This document shows positions 23,701-31,700 of a DNA stretch of 64,000 bases, one piece after another; position 1 is the stretch's first letter; every line of letters starts with the position of its first letter. A program made the position numbers and the translations under genes. This DNA is from Antilocapra americana (Eukaryota > Chordata > Mammalia > Artiodactyla > Antilocapridae), in contig ML662442.1 of assembly GCA_007570785.1 (NCBI GenBank), positions 31,417,537 to 31,481,536 on the forward strand, in the 5' to 3' direction. The notes beneath the pieces were generated by a model. The model was not told the origin of the DNA. It did not search any database and saw only the letters and a list, made by a program, of their open reading frames with translations.

Positions 23701-24950
23701 TTCTCTGGAATACAGCTTAAAAGACTGTACTTAAAAGGCTGCTGTCTCATACAAGTTATTTCAAATATAAGAAATGCCATTCAAACACTATAAAGTTGCC
23801 AGAGGAATTTTTTTTTTCAGTCATAAGCTTATTTTTGACTCCGCTCTTTGAAAAAGCTGTGCTGAGGTTGGGCAAGCAACTGGAATCTGAACTTTTTCTA
23901 ATATATATTAACGGAATTTCTTGTCTCCATAAAGCCTGCATTTCTATGGGCTTCGGTGTCTGTTAGTAAAATGACAAGATCAGTACAGAGGGGAAAGTGC
24001 AGCAACCAGAGCCCCTACAAGCAAACAAGCAGTACTTGAAGATCTAAAGGACAGAGCTATTTCCTATTTACCATGACAGAAAGTCACTTTTTTAAAAATA
24101 AAATAATGGCAACCCACTCAAGTACTCTTGCCTGGAAAATCCCATGGACGGAGGAGCCTGGGAGTCCATGGGGTCGCGAAGAGTCGTATACGACTGAGCG
24201 ATTTCACTTTCACTATAAATCATGGAAAGCTGTAACTAAGAGACATCATATGAGGAGGTTTTAAAAAACAAAAAAGCGTTCAAAAAGACGAAGAGTAAAT
24301 GCCAGTGTCATATTCTTTTGAAGCAGCACTATCCCTTCTCACAGCTTTCAGTTCCTCTCATCTCTTGTGCATTAGCGAGGTGACACTATTAAATTGTCTC
24401 CTTGGAAGTGAGCTAGCAGAAGCATCTAACCCACGCTGGCCCGCGTCAGGACTGAGCCCTTCCAGGCATCTGCGCCAGGTGGACGGCAGCTGCCGTAGGT
24501 AGAGGGTGCGACACGCAGGCCCCTGGGATCGAACCGGCCTTATTCTGGACACGAAGGAACTTCTAACAAGCTGAGCTGCGGAACAGACTGCTGAGGCCCT
24601 GAAGTGACAGGCAACGTTTGATAAGACCATGTACCTAAGAAAAAAGAAAGAACTACAGAGAGACCGCGGAGCAGAGAGGCGAGAGGATGCTGTGCCTAAA
24701 GCTCCTGAGCATCAGCCTGGCTCTCGGAGAGGCTCTGAGCTCCCTGCGCCTTCGCGTCCTCAAGGGAAAGGTCTGGCTGCCACGCCCCCGCCACCGCTGT
24801 CTCCCTCTGGAGTAGCTGAGAGAACCCGGCCCGGCCCTGAACCCTTTGTAGGGGAAGAGATAAAAGCAGTGGCCTCAGGAACTAGTAGCTCCCGAAAGGA
24901 CCAAACCCGAGGCTCACCCCACCTGGCGTGTGTCCCTCCCACTTACCCAT
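11635..24950 (-). CDS. KPNA5: KPNA5 (importin subunit alpha-6), partial: coding exons 1-7
   Basis: Adaptor that binds classical nuclear localisation signals on cargo and links them to importin beta for import through the nuclear pore. Seven coding exons join in phase: 24950-24947, 20030-19897, 18589-18488, 18376-18277, 16730-16636, 13753-13622 and 11723-11635. They give residues 1-218 of a family protein of about 539; the remaining ARM repeats lie beyond the left edge. The importin-beta-binding domain is clear, with basic clusters RRRR (28-31), LRKQKR (38-43) and KRR (49-51). ARM repeats begin near residue 119, and the W-xxx-N cargo-binding pairs are at W150/N154 and W192/N196. The paralogues KPNA1 and KPNA6 are similar, but adjacency to ZUP1 and RSPH4A identifies KPNA5. 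Introns carry an antisense L1, BovB copies and SINEs. Transcription probably starts in the GC-rich region near 25.0 kb. Confidence 0.95.
12005..12232. mobile_element. Tc1/mariner (Tigger-like) DNA transposon relic
   Basis: Ends are inverted repeats: tagttgacttttgaacaa at the left and ttgttcaagggtcaattg at the right, flanked by TA. About 225 bp, non-coding. Confidence 0.55.
13280..13460. repeat. MIR-like ancient SINE
   Basis: Contains the MIR core pattern (gactttgggtaaattact, then tctcagtatgctcttttata-aatgggaata). Lies in KPNA5 intron 6. Confidence 0.5.
13622..13753 (-). CDS. KPNA5: KPNA5 coding exon 6 (residues 146-189)
   Basis: Acceptor tttccttag, donor CAG|gtaagt; 132 nt, phase 0. Contains the first WxxxN pair ([15 protein letters not shown]150, N154), which in importin alpha lines the major NLS-binding groove. 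Ends [10 protein letters not shown]. Confidence 0.95.
14727..14897 (-). mobile_element. Bov-tA/Bov-A2 SINE
   Basis: Reverse-oriented (gttgctcagtcatgtctgac ... ggatcgaacccaggtctc). Flanked by caacttttgaaaac (14713-14726) and caacttctgaaaac (14898-14911), one mismatch. Confidence 0.85.
14989..15462. mobile_element. Possible mariner/Tigger-type DNA transposon remnant
   Basis: Starts acagtaagtcccttacatat and has the mammalian DNA-transposon pattern of acagtacagtactatatagc and gggtacctagggtaact. Internally deleted, no intact transposase. Assigned from memory only. Confidence 0.4.
15518..15638 (+). mobile_element. Bov-tA SINE 3' part
   Basis: caatggcaactcactccagt through gagagacacaactgagtgac, ending in a short (CA)n. 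The tRNA-like head is missing. Confidence 0.75.
16636..16730 (-). CDS. KPNA5: KPNA5 coding exon 5 (residues 114-145)
   Basis: Acceptor aatttttag, donor CAA|gtgagt; 95 nt. Encodes [20 protein letters not shown] and then [12 protein letters not shown], the beginning of the ARM repeat domain. Confidence 0.95.
17326..17436 (+). mobile_element. Short tRNA-derived SINE (CHR/SINE2A type)
   Basis: gggacttctgtggcagtcca ... caggttcagtggttgggaac ... gtggccaaaagaaaaaa, with an A-rich tail. Confidence 0.65.
17575..17830 (-). mobile_element. 5'-truncated BovB LINE
   Basis: Reverse BovB 3' end with 12-bp target-site duplication aaaacatcaaca (17563-17574 and 17831-17842). The open frame on the minus strand here is BovB-derived. 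Confidence 0.88.
18277..18376 (-). CDS. KPNA5: KPNA5 coding exon 4 (residues 81-113), GC donor
   Basis: Acceptor tgttttag; 100 nt. Encodes [20 protein letters not shown] and [12 protein letters not shown]. The exon ends TCTAAAG and the intron begins gcaaga, so the donor is GC rather than GT. The next exon supplies AA to complete the Glu codon, which fixes this boundary: no GT is available in the correct phase. Confidence 0.93.
18488..18589 (-). CDS. KPNA5: KPNA5 coding exon 3 (residues 47-80)
   Basis: Acceptor attatag, donor GAG|gtagat; 102 nt, phase 0 to phase 0. Encodes the end of the basic IBB segment (LFKRRNV) and the acidic/proline linker that ends STVPIPE. Confidence 0.95.
19897..20030 (-). 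CDS. KPNA5: KPNA5 coding exon 2 (residues 2-46)
   Basis: Acceptor ...cttaag, donor CAG|gtaggt. Encodes the start of the importin-beta-binding domain, including [17 protein letters not shown] and the RRRREEEG block. A second in-frame ATG at 20025-20023 sits in a strong context (gccATGG). An in-frame TAA lies just upstream of the acceptor, so the longer N-terminus needs splicing to exon 1. Confidence 0.95.
21130..21800 (-). mobile_element. Old L1 3' end, antisense
   Basis: L1 3'UTR/ORF2 end in reverse (catttagcatagtgtatctg, then attctattgtacagatatac-cacagttta). Upstream of KPNA5 exon 2. Confidence 0.55.
21917..22476 (-). mobile_element. 5'-truncated BovB LINE (about 560 bp)
   Basis: Reverse BovB 3' half, including sequence for the C-terminal reverse-transcriptase region. 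Target-site duplication tcaagagcatt at 21906-21916 and 22477-22487. Open frames on both strands here are BovB-derived. Confidence 0.9.
22680..22790. repeat. L2-like fragment
   Basis: tttattcattcattgattta followed by the L2 3' pattern of cacaaacatttaagtgtcta and agtcaagtgccacagg. Confidence 0.4.
22800..24100. other. KPNA5 intron 1, no recognisable feature
   Basis: A/T-rich sequence with no exon, gene or clear repeat visible to me. The 94-codon plus-strand frame at 23509 has no codon pattern or homology I recognise. Confidence 0.4.
24104..24214 (+). mobile_element. Bov-tA SINE 3' fragment
   Basis: aatggcaacccactcaagta ... gggtcgcgaagagtcgtata ... gactgagcgatttcac. Head missing. Confidence 0.75.
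24947..24950 (-). CDS. KPNA5: KPNA5 coding exon 1: start codon plus one base
   Basis: On the minus strand the exon ends ATGG followed by the strong donor gtaagtgg. The G completes a GAT codon with the AT that opens exon 2, giving M-D-A-M-A-S-P, the N-terminus I recall for human KPNA5. The 5' untranslated part extends rightward into the GC-rich region; the transcription start is not determined. Confidence 0.8.
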
Positions 24951-25068
24951 TAATGTGGCACCAGCCGGCGCCCCGACTTCCCAGTCCCCGGCTGCGGCGG
25001 CTGCGGCGGTAACTGTGCGGTCAGCGCTCCGCCCCTAGCGATGAGTACAGAGACCAGGCTCCCGACTC

Positions 25069-25080
25069 AAGATGGCGGCC
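25069..25080 (-). promoter_or_regulatory. YY1 site in KPNA5 promoter
   Basis: Minus strand ggccgccatctt matches the YY1 core GCCGCCATCTT. It lies 119 bp upstream of the KPNA5 ATG, the usual location near the start of YY1-dependent housekeeping genes. Confidence 0.6.
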
Positions 25081-25344
25081 TCCTGCGCCCCTTACTCCGG
25101 ACCCCCAGGTCTGGGCTCCCAGAAACCCTTGCACGCGGCGGCGGCGGCGGCAGCGAAGCCGCTGCACCGACGGCCGGCAGAGGGGCGGGGAGAAGCGGAC
25201 GCCGCAGCCCCACCCACTCATGGAGGATCCGGCGACTTCTGGACTCGGGTGTTAACTCTGCGTGTCGCTGTGGCAGGAGAGTGTCCTACTGCCCTGCCAG
25301 CAGCAGTGCTCCCTGCCAGTTCTGTCATTCACCCGTTCGCTCTT

Positions 25345-25510
25345 TTGTTCATCCATCCATCCAAGCTTCCATCCATTCATGTATTCATTTTACAACGTAG
25401 TTTTGACGAGGGCCTGATCTGTGGCAGATTTTATTGGATGTTGGAGGTACAATAGTGTACACAACGGGTAAAAATCCTGACCTCACGGAGCTTCATTTTC
25501 TTCAACTTCA
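25345..25510 (+). repeat. L2-like fragment between the two promoters
   Basis: Contains gcctgatctgtggcagattt, then ggtacaatagtgtacacaac and cctgacctcacggagcttca, the typical L2 3' region. It explains the tail of the 127-codon plus-strand frame that starts at 25072. Confidence 0.5.
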
Positions 25511-26160
25511 TTGACTTCTTCCTGTCTTCTCTGCTCATTTGTTTCAACCCCTTTCAGTTGAAAAATTTTGGATTCCGTAACATCTGTGGATTTTTTTTTT
25601 GCAAAATAGTAGCCGCTGATGTATGAAATAAATAACTCCAGGTAAAGAACTCTTAATTTATTATAACACACATATAGCCTTGTACAACACATGATTCAAC
25701 CTTCGGGTTGAACAAGCAGTATTGAAAACATTGTTTTCTCTATGTGGTACTAGGCACAGAATATGCAAGATAAATAACACATGATTTCTTCCCCAAAGGA
25801 AGAGCAATCTCTTGCTCTTTTTTGTTCCCTTTTCTGAGAAAAATTTGGGGTTACCTTACAGCTCTCTATTGATACGATTTTTTAAGTTCTGATATTGTAT
25901 TTTCTAAGTACCAAGAGCTGCTTCATATTTTTTAATTCAGGATTCGAAATAGCGTTATCTTGTAACCTTGAGGCAAGAACAGGTCTTTGTCACCCTTCAT
26001 AGTTAGCAGTTTGGCACGCTGTAACATTATAAGCCCTTGATTGATGATGTAGCAGAGAGCTTCTCAGTCAGGCCCTAGGCAGTGGGTATTGTGGATTCAT
26101 GTAATGCCTTAGGACCCAACCTGGGAATTCATTCATAGAGACCTCTGAGTCTAGTGTCTT

Positions 26161-26560
26161 CAATCAGGCGTTGGAACCTTGACGGGAAAACGACTACGAC
26201 TCCCAGAATGCACCACGACCCAGGTTAGCGTGCAGAGGTTCCTGCTGGGAGTCCTTCTCTTCCGGGGAAGAGGAAACGCTTGTTTGAATTTGCGTCTGGA
26301 GGCTGAGGCTTTTCAGGGTTCTCTTGGTTAACCGTGAGTCGCTGGGTAAAAAGAAGGGCCTACCTCAGTTTTTCAGACCGGGAAAGGTAATCGACACCGC
26401 GCAGCACTCTGCCCACGAGCCAGAAGGCATCAGCTGCGGGATCCGAAGAGGAAGCCAAGCATAGGGCAGTGTGACAGCGGCCGGCTCTCCAGGCCGGTAG
26501 GAACTGACCGTCCCAGCCCCGGATCCCTAGGCCCAACTCTTTACCCGGTTAGTATTGGGA
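26161..26560 (+). promoter_or_regulatory. ZUP1: ZUP1 promoter and 5' untranslated exon region
   Basis: GC-rich, CpG-containing block holding the SBS motif, an ETS-like site and several possible first-exon donors (AAAG|gtaatc at 26387, GCCG|gtagga near 26500, CCCG|gttagt near 26547). No start codon is used here; translation begins in the exon at 28149. Which donor is used cannot be decided from sequence. Confidence 0.6.
26193..26211 (+). promoter_or_regulatory. ZNF143/SBS motif at the ZUP1 promoter
   Basis: actacgactcccagaatgc, one mismatch from the ACTACAAYTCCCAGAATGC motif that ZNF143 recognises at many housekeeping promoters. It marks the ZUP1 promoter, and an ETS-like cttccgg lies about 50 bp downstream (26259-26265). 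Position and orientation fit a transcription start near 26.2-26.3 kb. Confidence 0.75.
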
Positions 26561-27267
26561 CTGGTTTCATGTCCTGGCCTTCGGACGTTGTCATGGACCT
26601 TTGGGCAGGCTCTGGCACCTCTCGCCGACCTCCATACATCTGTCATCCACTTGCTTTGATCTAAGTGTTGGGGAGCTCAAGTACGCCCTTCTGGGTCTAG
26701 CTGTGTCCCGACCCGGGAAAAGAAGAAACTTCTCTGGGTGTCACGTTCTTTGCACTGGTAGTTTGGGAGAATTTACATCAAAATCAGAGACTGTTTTCAC
26801 TTGTCTGAGGAAAAGGGGGGGGGAAGTTGGGCGATTTTATAAAACTATATTTATTTAAATGGTGGGGATAGTTTTCTTATTTTCACTTTCTGTTTGTTTT
26901 AAAACAGTTTCTAGCTGAAAGATAGTCTAGATAGTAGGAAGGTTGTGATTGTGCTTGCTTTTAAAAAACTTATTAGCAAAATCACCTTTGTGTCATAGCC
27001 AGAACTTTGTAAAACCCAGAAGTGACTGCTGATTCAGTACAACTCATTTTGTAGGCCGAACCTCAGGAAGGTGAGGTGTCTCATCTAAAATTATGAAACC
27101 TGAGATTATAACCCAGTTCTCTTGACTCTGGAATCAGTGCTCTTTTTAACTGTGCTCACTGTGCTTTTATATTTTGGGTGGAGAGTGCAGCTCTGGAGCC
27201 TGACCGGGTTAGCATTTTATGGTGCTGGTGACTTTGAGCCAGTTTTGTTCATTTAGAATGATCATGT

Positions 27268-27463
27268 GTTCCCAGTCAATTCAGTCCTTTAACCGCATGG
27301 ACTATAGCCTGACAGGCTCCTCTGTATATGGGATTTTCATGGCAAGAATACTGGAGTGGGTTGCTATGCCCTCCTGTAGGGGGGGTCTTCCCAACTCAGG
27401 GGTCCAACCTGTGTCTCCTGCATTGCTGGTGAATTCTTTACCACCAAGCCATCAGTGAAGCCC
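27268..27463 (-). mobile_element. Bov-tA/Bov-A2 SINE, diverged
   Basis: Reverse orientation: ggactatagcctgacaggct ... gaatactggagtgggttgct ... attctttaccaccaagccat. Confidence 0.8.
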
Positions 27464-27743
27464 AGAATTATAGTAATAGTGCTTAAATTAGTTTGACATG
27501 TAAAACTCTTTAACTATTAACTGCTATTATGAAATTTATTTGTGCAACTCATTGTTAATAACTTTAAAGTTTTTGTATTTAAATATATTGGTTGATAAGG
27601 TTTCTTCTCTTTGTTTTCTCTTACTTGGCTTATTTTACCTGGGCAAGTTTATATATGTTATTTTTTCTTCACCTCAGTCCAAACAAACTTTGAAATTTTT
27701 GAGAAATTGTTTATTTTAGTTTGCAGTATCATTGCCTTTGTTT

Positions 27744-27929
27744 AGGGATTCCCTGGTGGCTCAGACAATAAGGAGTCTGACCCAGGGCTCCACCTCTGGG
27801 TCAGGAAGATCCCCTGAAGAAGGAAATAACTCACTCCAGTATTCCTGCCTGGAAAATCCCATGGATGGAAGAGCCTGATGAACTACAGTCCATAAGAGTC
27901 AGACACGACTGAGCAACTTCACTTTCACT
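27744..27929 (+). mobile_element. Bov-tA SINE
   Basis: agggattccctggtggctca ... gacacgactgagcaacttca. Perfect 12-bp target-site duplication ttgcctttgttt at 27732-27743 and 27930-27941. It lies 220 bp upstream of the first ZUP1 coding exon. Confidence 0.9.
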
Positions 27930-28148
27930 TTGCCTTTGTTTTATCCAAACCATAAACTTGAAATACAGTAGTGAAGTTTTGGTTGAGATTTATAAATAAA
28001 TTTGTATATTTGAGGAACAGTAAGGACATTGAAAATTTCTTCATCTAAATAATCTAGTTATAAATAACAAATATAGTTGTTATAAAATGTATTTTCTTTT
28101 TCTTCAGCTCTCACTTTCTAACATAAATAACATTGTATTCTTTTCTAG

Positions 28149-28725
28149 TTTACCTGCTCTACCATGCTATCTTGTGATATTTGTGGTGAAACAGTATCCT
28201 CAGAACCAGACATGAAGGCTCACCTCTTAATTGTTCACATGGAAAATGAAGTTATATGTCCATTTTGCAAGTTGTCAGGTGTGAATTATGATGAAATGTG
28301 TTTTCATATTGAAACTGCTCATTTTGAGCAAAATGAACTAGAAAGAAACTTTGAGAGGATTAATACAGTACAATATGGAACTTCTGATAACAGGAAGGAC
28401 AGCAGCCTCCAGTGTCGAACAGACGTTAATTCAAGTATTCATTCAGCTTGTGCATCTAATCAGCCAAAGATTTCAGCTCAAAGCCTGCTTAAGGATGATA
28501 CTTTAAAATATAAAGACTTTTATTCAGAGAACTTAACTGAATCTGGAAAATTCCTGAAAAGTACGGAAAAACAATCTGACCGAACCAAAATTAAAGAATC
28601 AGTTTATGAAACAATGTACAGTCCTCCTGAATGTCCATTCTGTGGAAAAATAGAAGATAATAGTCAAGATATGGAAACTCATGTGAAAACAAAGCATGTT
28701 GATCTTTTAGACACTCCGTTAGAAG
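28149..28725 (+). CDS. ZUP1: ZUP1 first coding exon (residues 1-187)
   Basis: Acceptor ttttctag at 28141-28148, 15 nt of 5'UTR, then ATG at 28164. Donor GAAG|gtaaag. Encodes zinc fingers 1 (C4/C7/H20/H25), 2 (C32/C35) and 3 (C157/C160/H173/H178). A low-complexity, Ser/Asn-rich linker separates fingers 2 and 3. Reading on through the intron stops at 28754, so the 196-residue open frame is not a separate gene. Confidence 0.95.
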
Positions 28726-31700
28726 GTAAAGTATTCATTTTATATAGTAAGTAGCATTAGTCTCAGTTTAATATGTAGTATCCCAGAAGTTAGTTTGTAA
28801 GTAAGATTACTACAAATGTGTTTTTAATTTCAGTTTATAGCATTGCTCATTTGTCATTATTATTATATGAAACTGCTATAATGGAAAAGAGTTTTGATGC
28901 GAACAATAAATGTTTCATCTACCTGAAAGTAGCTGTAGAAACTTTCTGAGGAGAAGTAGACTCACAGTCTATTGTTTTCAGAGGAAGAAAGTGAAAATGA
29001 AAGTGTTAGTTGCTCAGTCCTGTCTGACTCTTTGTGATCTCATGGACTGTAGCCTACAAGGTTCTTCTGTCCATGTAATTCTCCAGGCAAGAATACTGGA
29101 GTGGGTTACCATTTCCTTCTCCAGGGGATCTTCCCAACCCAGGGATGGAACCTGGGTCTCTTGCATTGCAGGCAGATTCTTTACCAACTAAGCCACAGGG
29201 AAGACCAGTTTCCAGAGGGTATTCTTTTATTTACCACCAGGCCAGTGGCATCTGGATTGTCTGGGATTCTGATTTTCTGTTACCGAGTTCTACTTTGATT
29301 CTTTTTTGATCAAAGAGCAAACTTGATGATTTAAGTTCTTTTGAATTTGTTGAAGTTGTTGAAACTTGTTTTATGGCCTAAGATATGGGAAATGGTCTGT
29401 CTTAGCACATGTTCACATGTTCCATAGACATTTGAGGGAAAAATTGTGTATTCTGCTGTTGTTGGATCAAGTGTTCTATGTTTGTCAGTTAGAGTGTGTT
29501 TGATTGTGTTCAGATCTTCCATGTCTTTCCTGATTTCATGTCTAGCATTTCTACCAGTTTTTGGAAGGAGGTTAAAGTTCCCAATTATGATCTATGTATA
29601 TCTATATATTCCAGTATATTTGTCTGTTTTTCCTTTAGGCTCTATCAGGACTTGTTTCATGTATTGTGAGGCTCTGTTGTTGGTACATGCACATTTAGAA
29701 TCATGTGAATCTTTGATATTGTTGAGTTTTAAGAATAATTTATATATTGTGGGTGCAAGTCCTTTATTGGACTTTGCAAATATTTCACAGATATTTTCTC
29801 CCGGTCTGAGACTTGTCTTTTCATTCTCCTAACAGTGTCTTTCACAGGTCAGAAGTTTTTACTTTTAATGAAGTTTGCCTTATTTGATTTCTTCTTTCAT
29901 GGGCTGTGCTTTTGGTGTTGTATCAAAACTCTGCCAAACCCAAGGTCACCTTTCCCATGTTATCTTCTAGAAGTTTTGAATTTTACATTTAAGTCTGATT
30001 CATTTGAATAATTTTTATGAAAGGTTAAGGAGAGGGCATATATTCATTTTTTTGAATTTTAATAAGTGCTATTTTTTAGGAAAGTTTCAGGTTCACAGAA
30101 AAATTGAGTAGAAAGTACAGGGAGTACCCAAGTACCCCCATCCCTATATCATCATACACTCCTCCACCATTCCACAGCCCATACCAAGGGATACATTTGT
30201 CAAAGTCAGTGAATCTACATTGATGTCAGTATCACCCAAAGTCCATGTTTATATTAGGGTTCACCCTTGGTGATGTACACAGGTTTTGACAAATGTATAA
30301 TGACATGAATCCACCATTTAGTATTTAGTATCGTACAGAATAGCTTCACTGCCCTGAAAATCCCCTATGCTCCACATGTTCATCCTTTCCTCTCTGTGGC
30401 CACTGGCTACCATTGATCTTTTTACTGTTCCATATTTTTGCCTTTTCCAGAGTGTCATATAATTGGAATCATATGCCATGTAGTTTTTTTCATATTGGTT
30501 TATTTCACTTAGCAATGTGCATTTAAGATTCTTCCATGTCTTTTTATGGCTTTAATAGTTTGTTTGGTTTTTTTTACATTGAATAATATTCTTTTGGATG
30601 TTCCACAGTTTATCTGTTTACCCGCTGAAGGTCCCTTTGGTTGCTTCCAAATTTTGGCAATTATGAATAAAGCTGCTATAAACGGTACTGGCTTTTGTGT
30701 GGACAGAAGTTTTCAATTCATTTTGGTGAACGCAAGTGAATTTGTGATTTTGGATCATGTAGTAATAGGGTGTTTGGTTTTATAAGAAATTGCCGAACTT
30801 TTTCAAAGTGATTGAACCATTCTGCATTCCCACCAGCAGTGAATTAGAGTTCCTGTTGCTCATGTCCTTGCCATCATTTAGTGTTGTCAATGATTTTGTT
30901 GTTGTTCAGTCACTAAGTCACATCCAACTCTTTGTGACCCCCATGAACTGGGACATACCAGGCTTCCCTGTCCTTCGATTTATCCCTGAGTTTGCTCAAA
31001 CTCCTGTCCATTGAGTCATTGATGCCATCCAACCATCTTATTCTCTGTCTCCTGCTCCTCCTCTTGTCCTCAGTCTTTTCCAACATCAAGGTCTTTTCCA
31101 AAGAATTGGCTCTTCATATCAGCTGGCCAAAGTATTGGAGCTTCAGCATCAGTCCTTCCAATGTATATTCAGGGTTGATTTCCTTTAGGATTAACTGGTT
31201 TGATCTCCTTGCTGTCCAAGGGACCCTCAGAAGTCTTCTCCAGCACCACAGTTCAAAAGCATCAATTCTTCAGCACTCAGCTTTCTTTACTGTCCAACTC
31301 TCACATCCATACATACTAGGAAAAACCAGAGTTTTGATCATACAGATTTTGACTATCCAGATTTTGGTCATTCTGATATATATGTAGTGTTGTTTTATTT
31401 TAATTTGTAATTTTCTAATAACATCTTCTGTACCCAGTATCAGCTAGGTCTTGGTCTTATAGAGGTACCATTTCTCTCTTGGGCAAGTTGTACTTTTCTG
31501 TCTGCAGTGCTGGTTAATGGATGCAGCTCTTTGATCTTATGCTCCCAACTAGGGCATCTGATCCCAGTGTCCAGCTTCATGCTGAATGCTTGAATTGTGC
31601 ATATCGCCACTTAGTTTAGAGGGTACTGAGAATCCAATCCCCTAAAATCTCTATCTAGACTGACCACTACTTACCATTTGATTTTCCTTTCTACTTTTCT

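Larger units (their letters stand above)
24700..25260. promoter_or_regulatory. KPNA5: KPNA5 CpG-rich promoter and first exon
   Basis: CpG-dense block covering the KPNA5 start codon. It includes an Sp1-like ctccgcccc (25027-25035), a canonical YY1 site and a GCG trinucleotide run (25137-25152). It sits about 1.2 kb from the ZUP1 promoter in a head-to-head arrangement. Confidence 0.7.

Noticed and set aside
24629..25012. 127-codon plus-strand frame across the KPNA5 first exon
   Set aside because: CpG-island sequence has few stops in any frame; low-complexity Pro/Arg composition with no homology I recognise.
28164..28754. 196-codon frame as a stand-alone zinc-finger gene
   Set aside because: The last codons are intronic; the donor at 28726 and six further in-phase exons show it is the first coding exon of ZUP1.
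29446..29832. 128-codon plus-strand frame
   Set aside because: Antisense reading of an old L1; hydrophobic composition comes from T-rich sequence.
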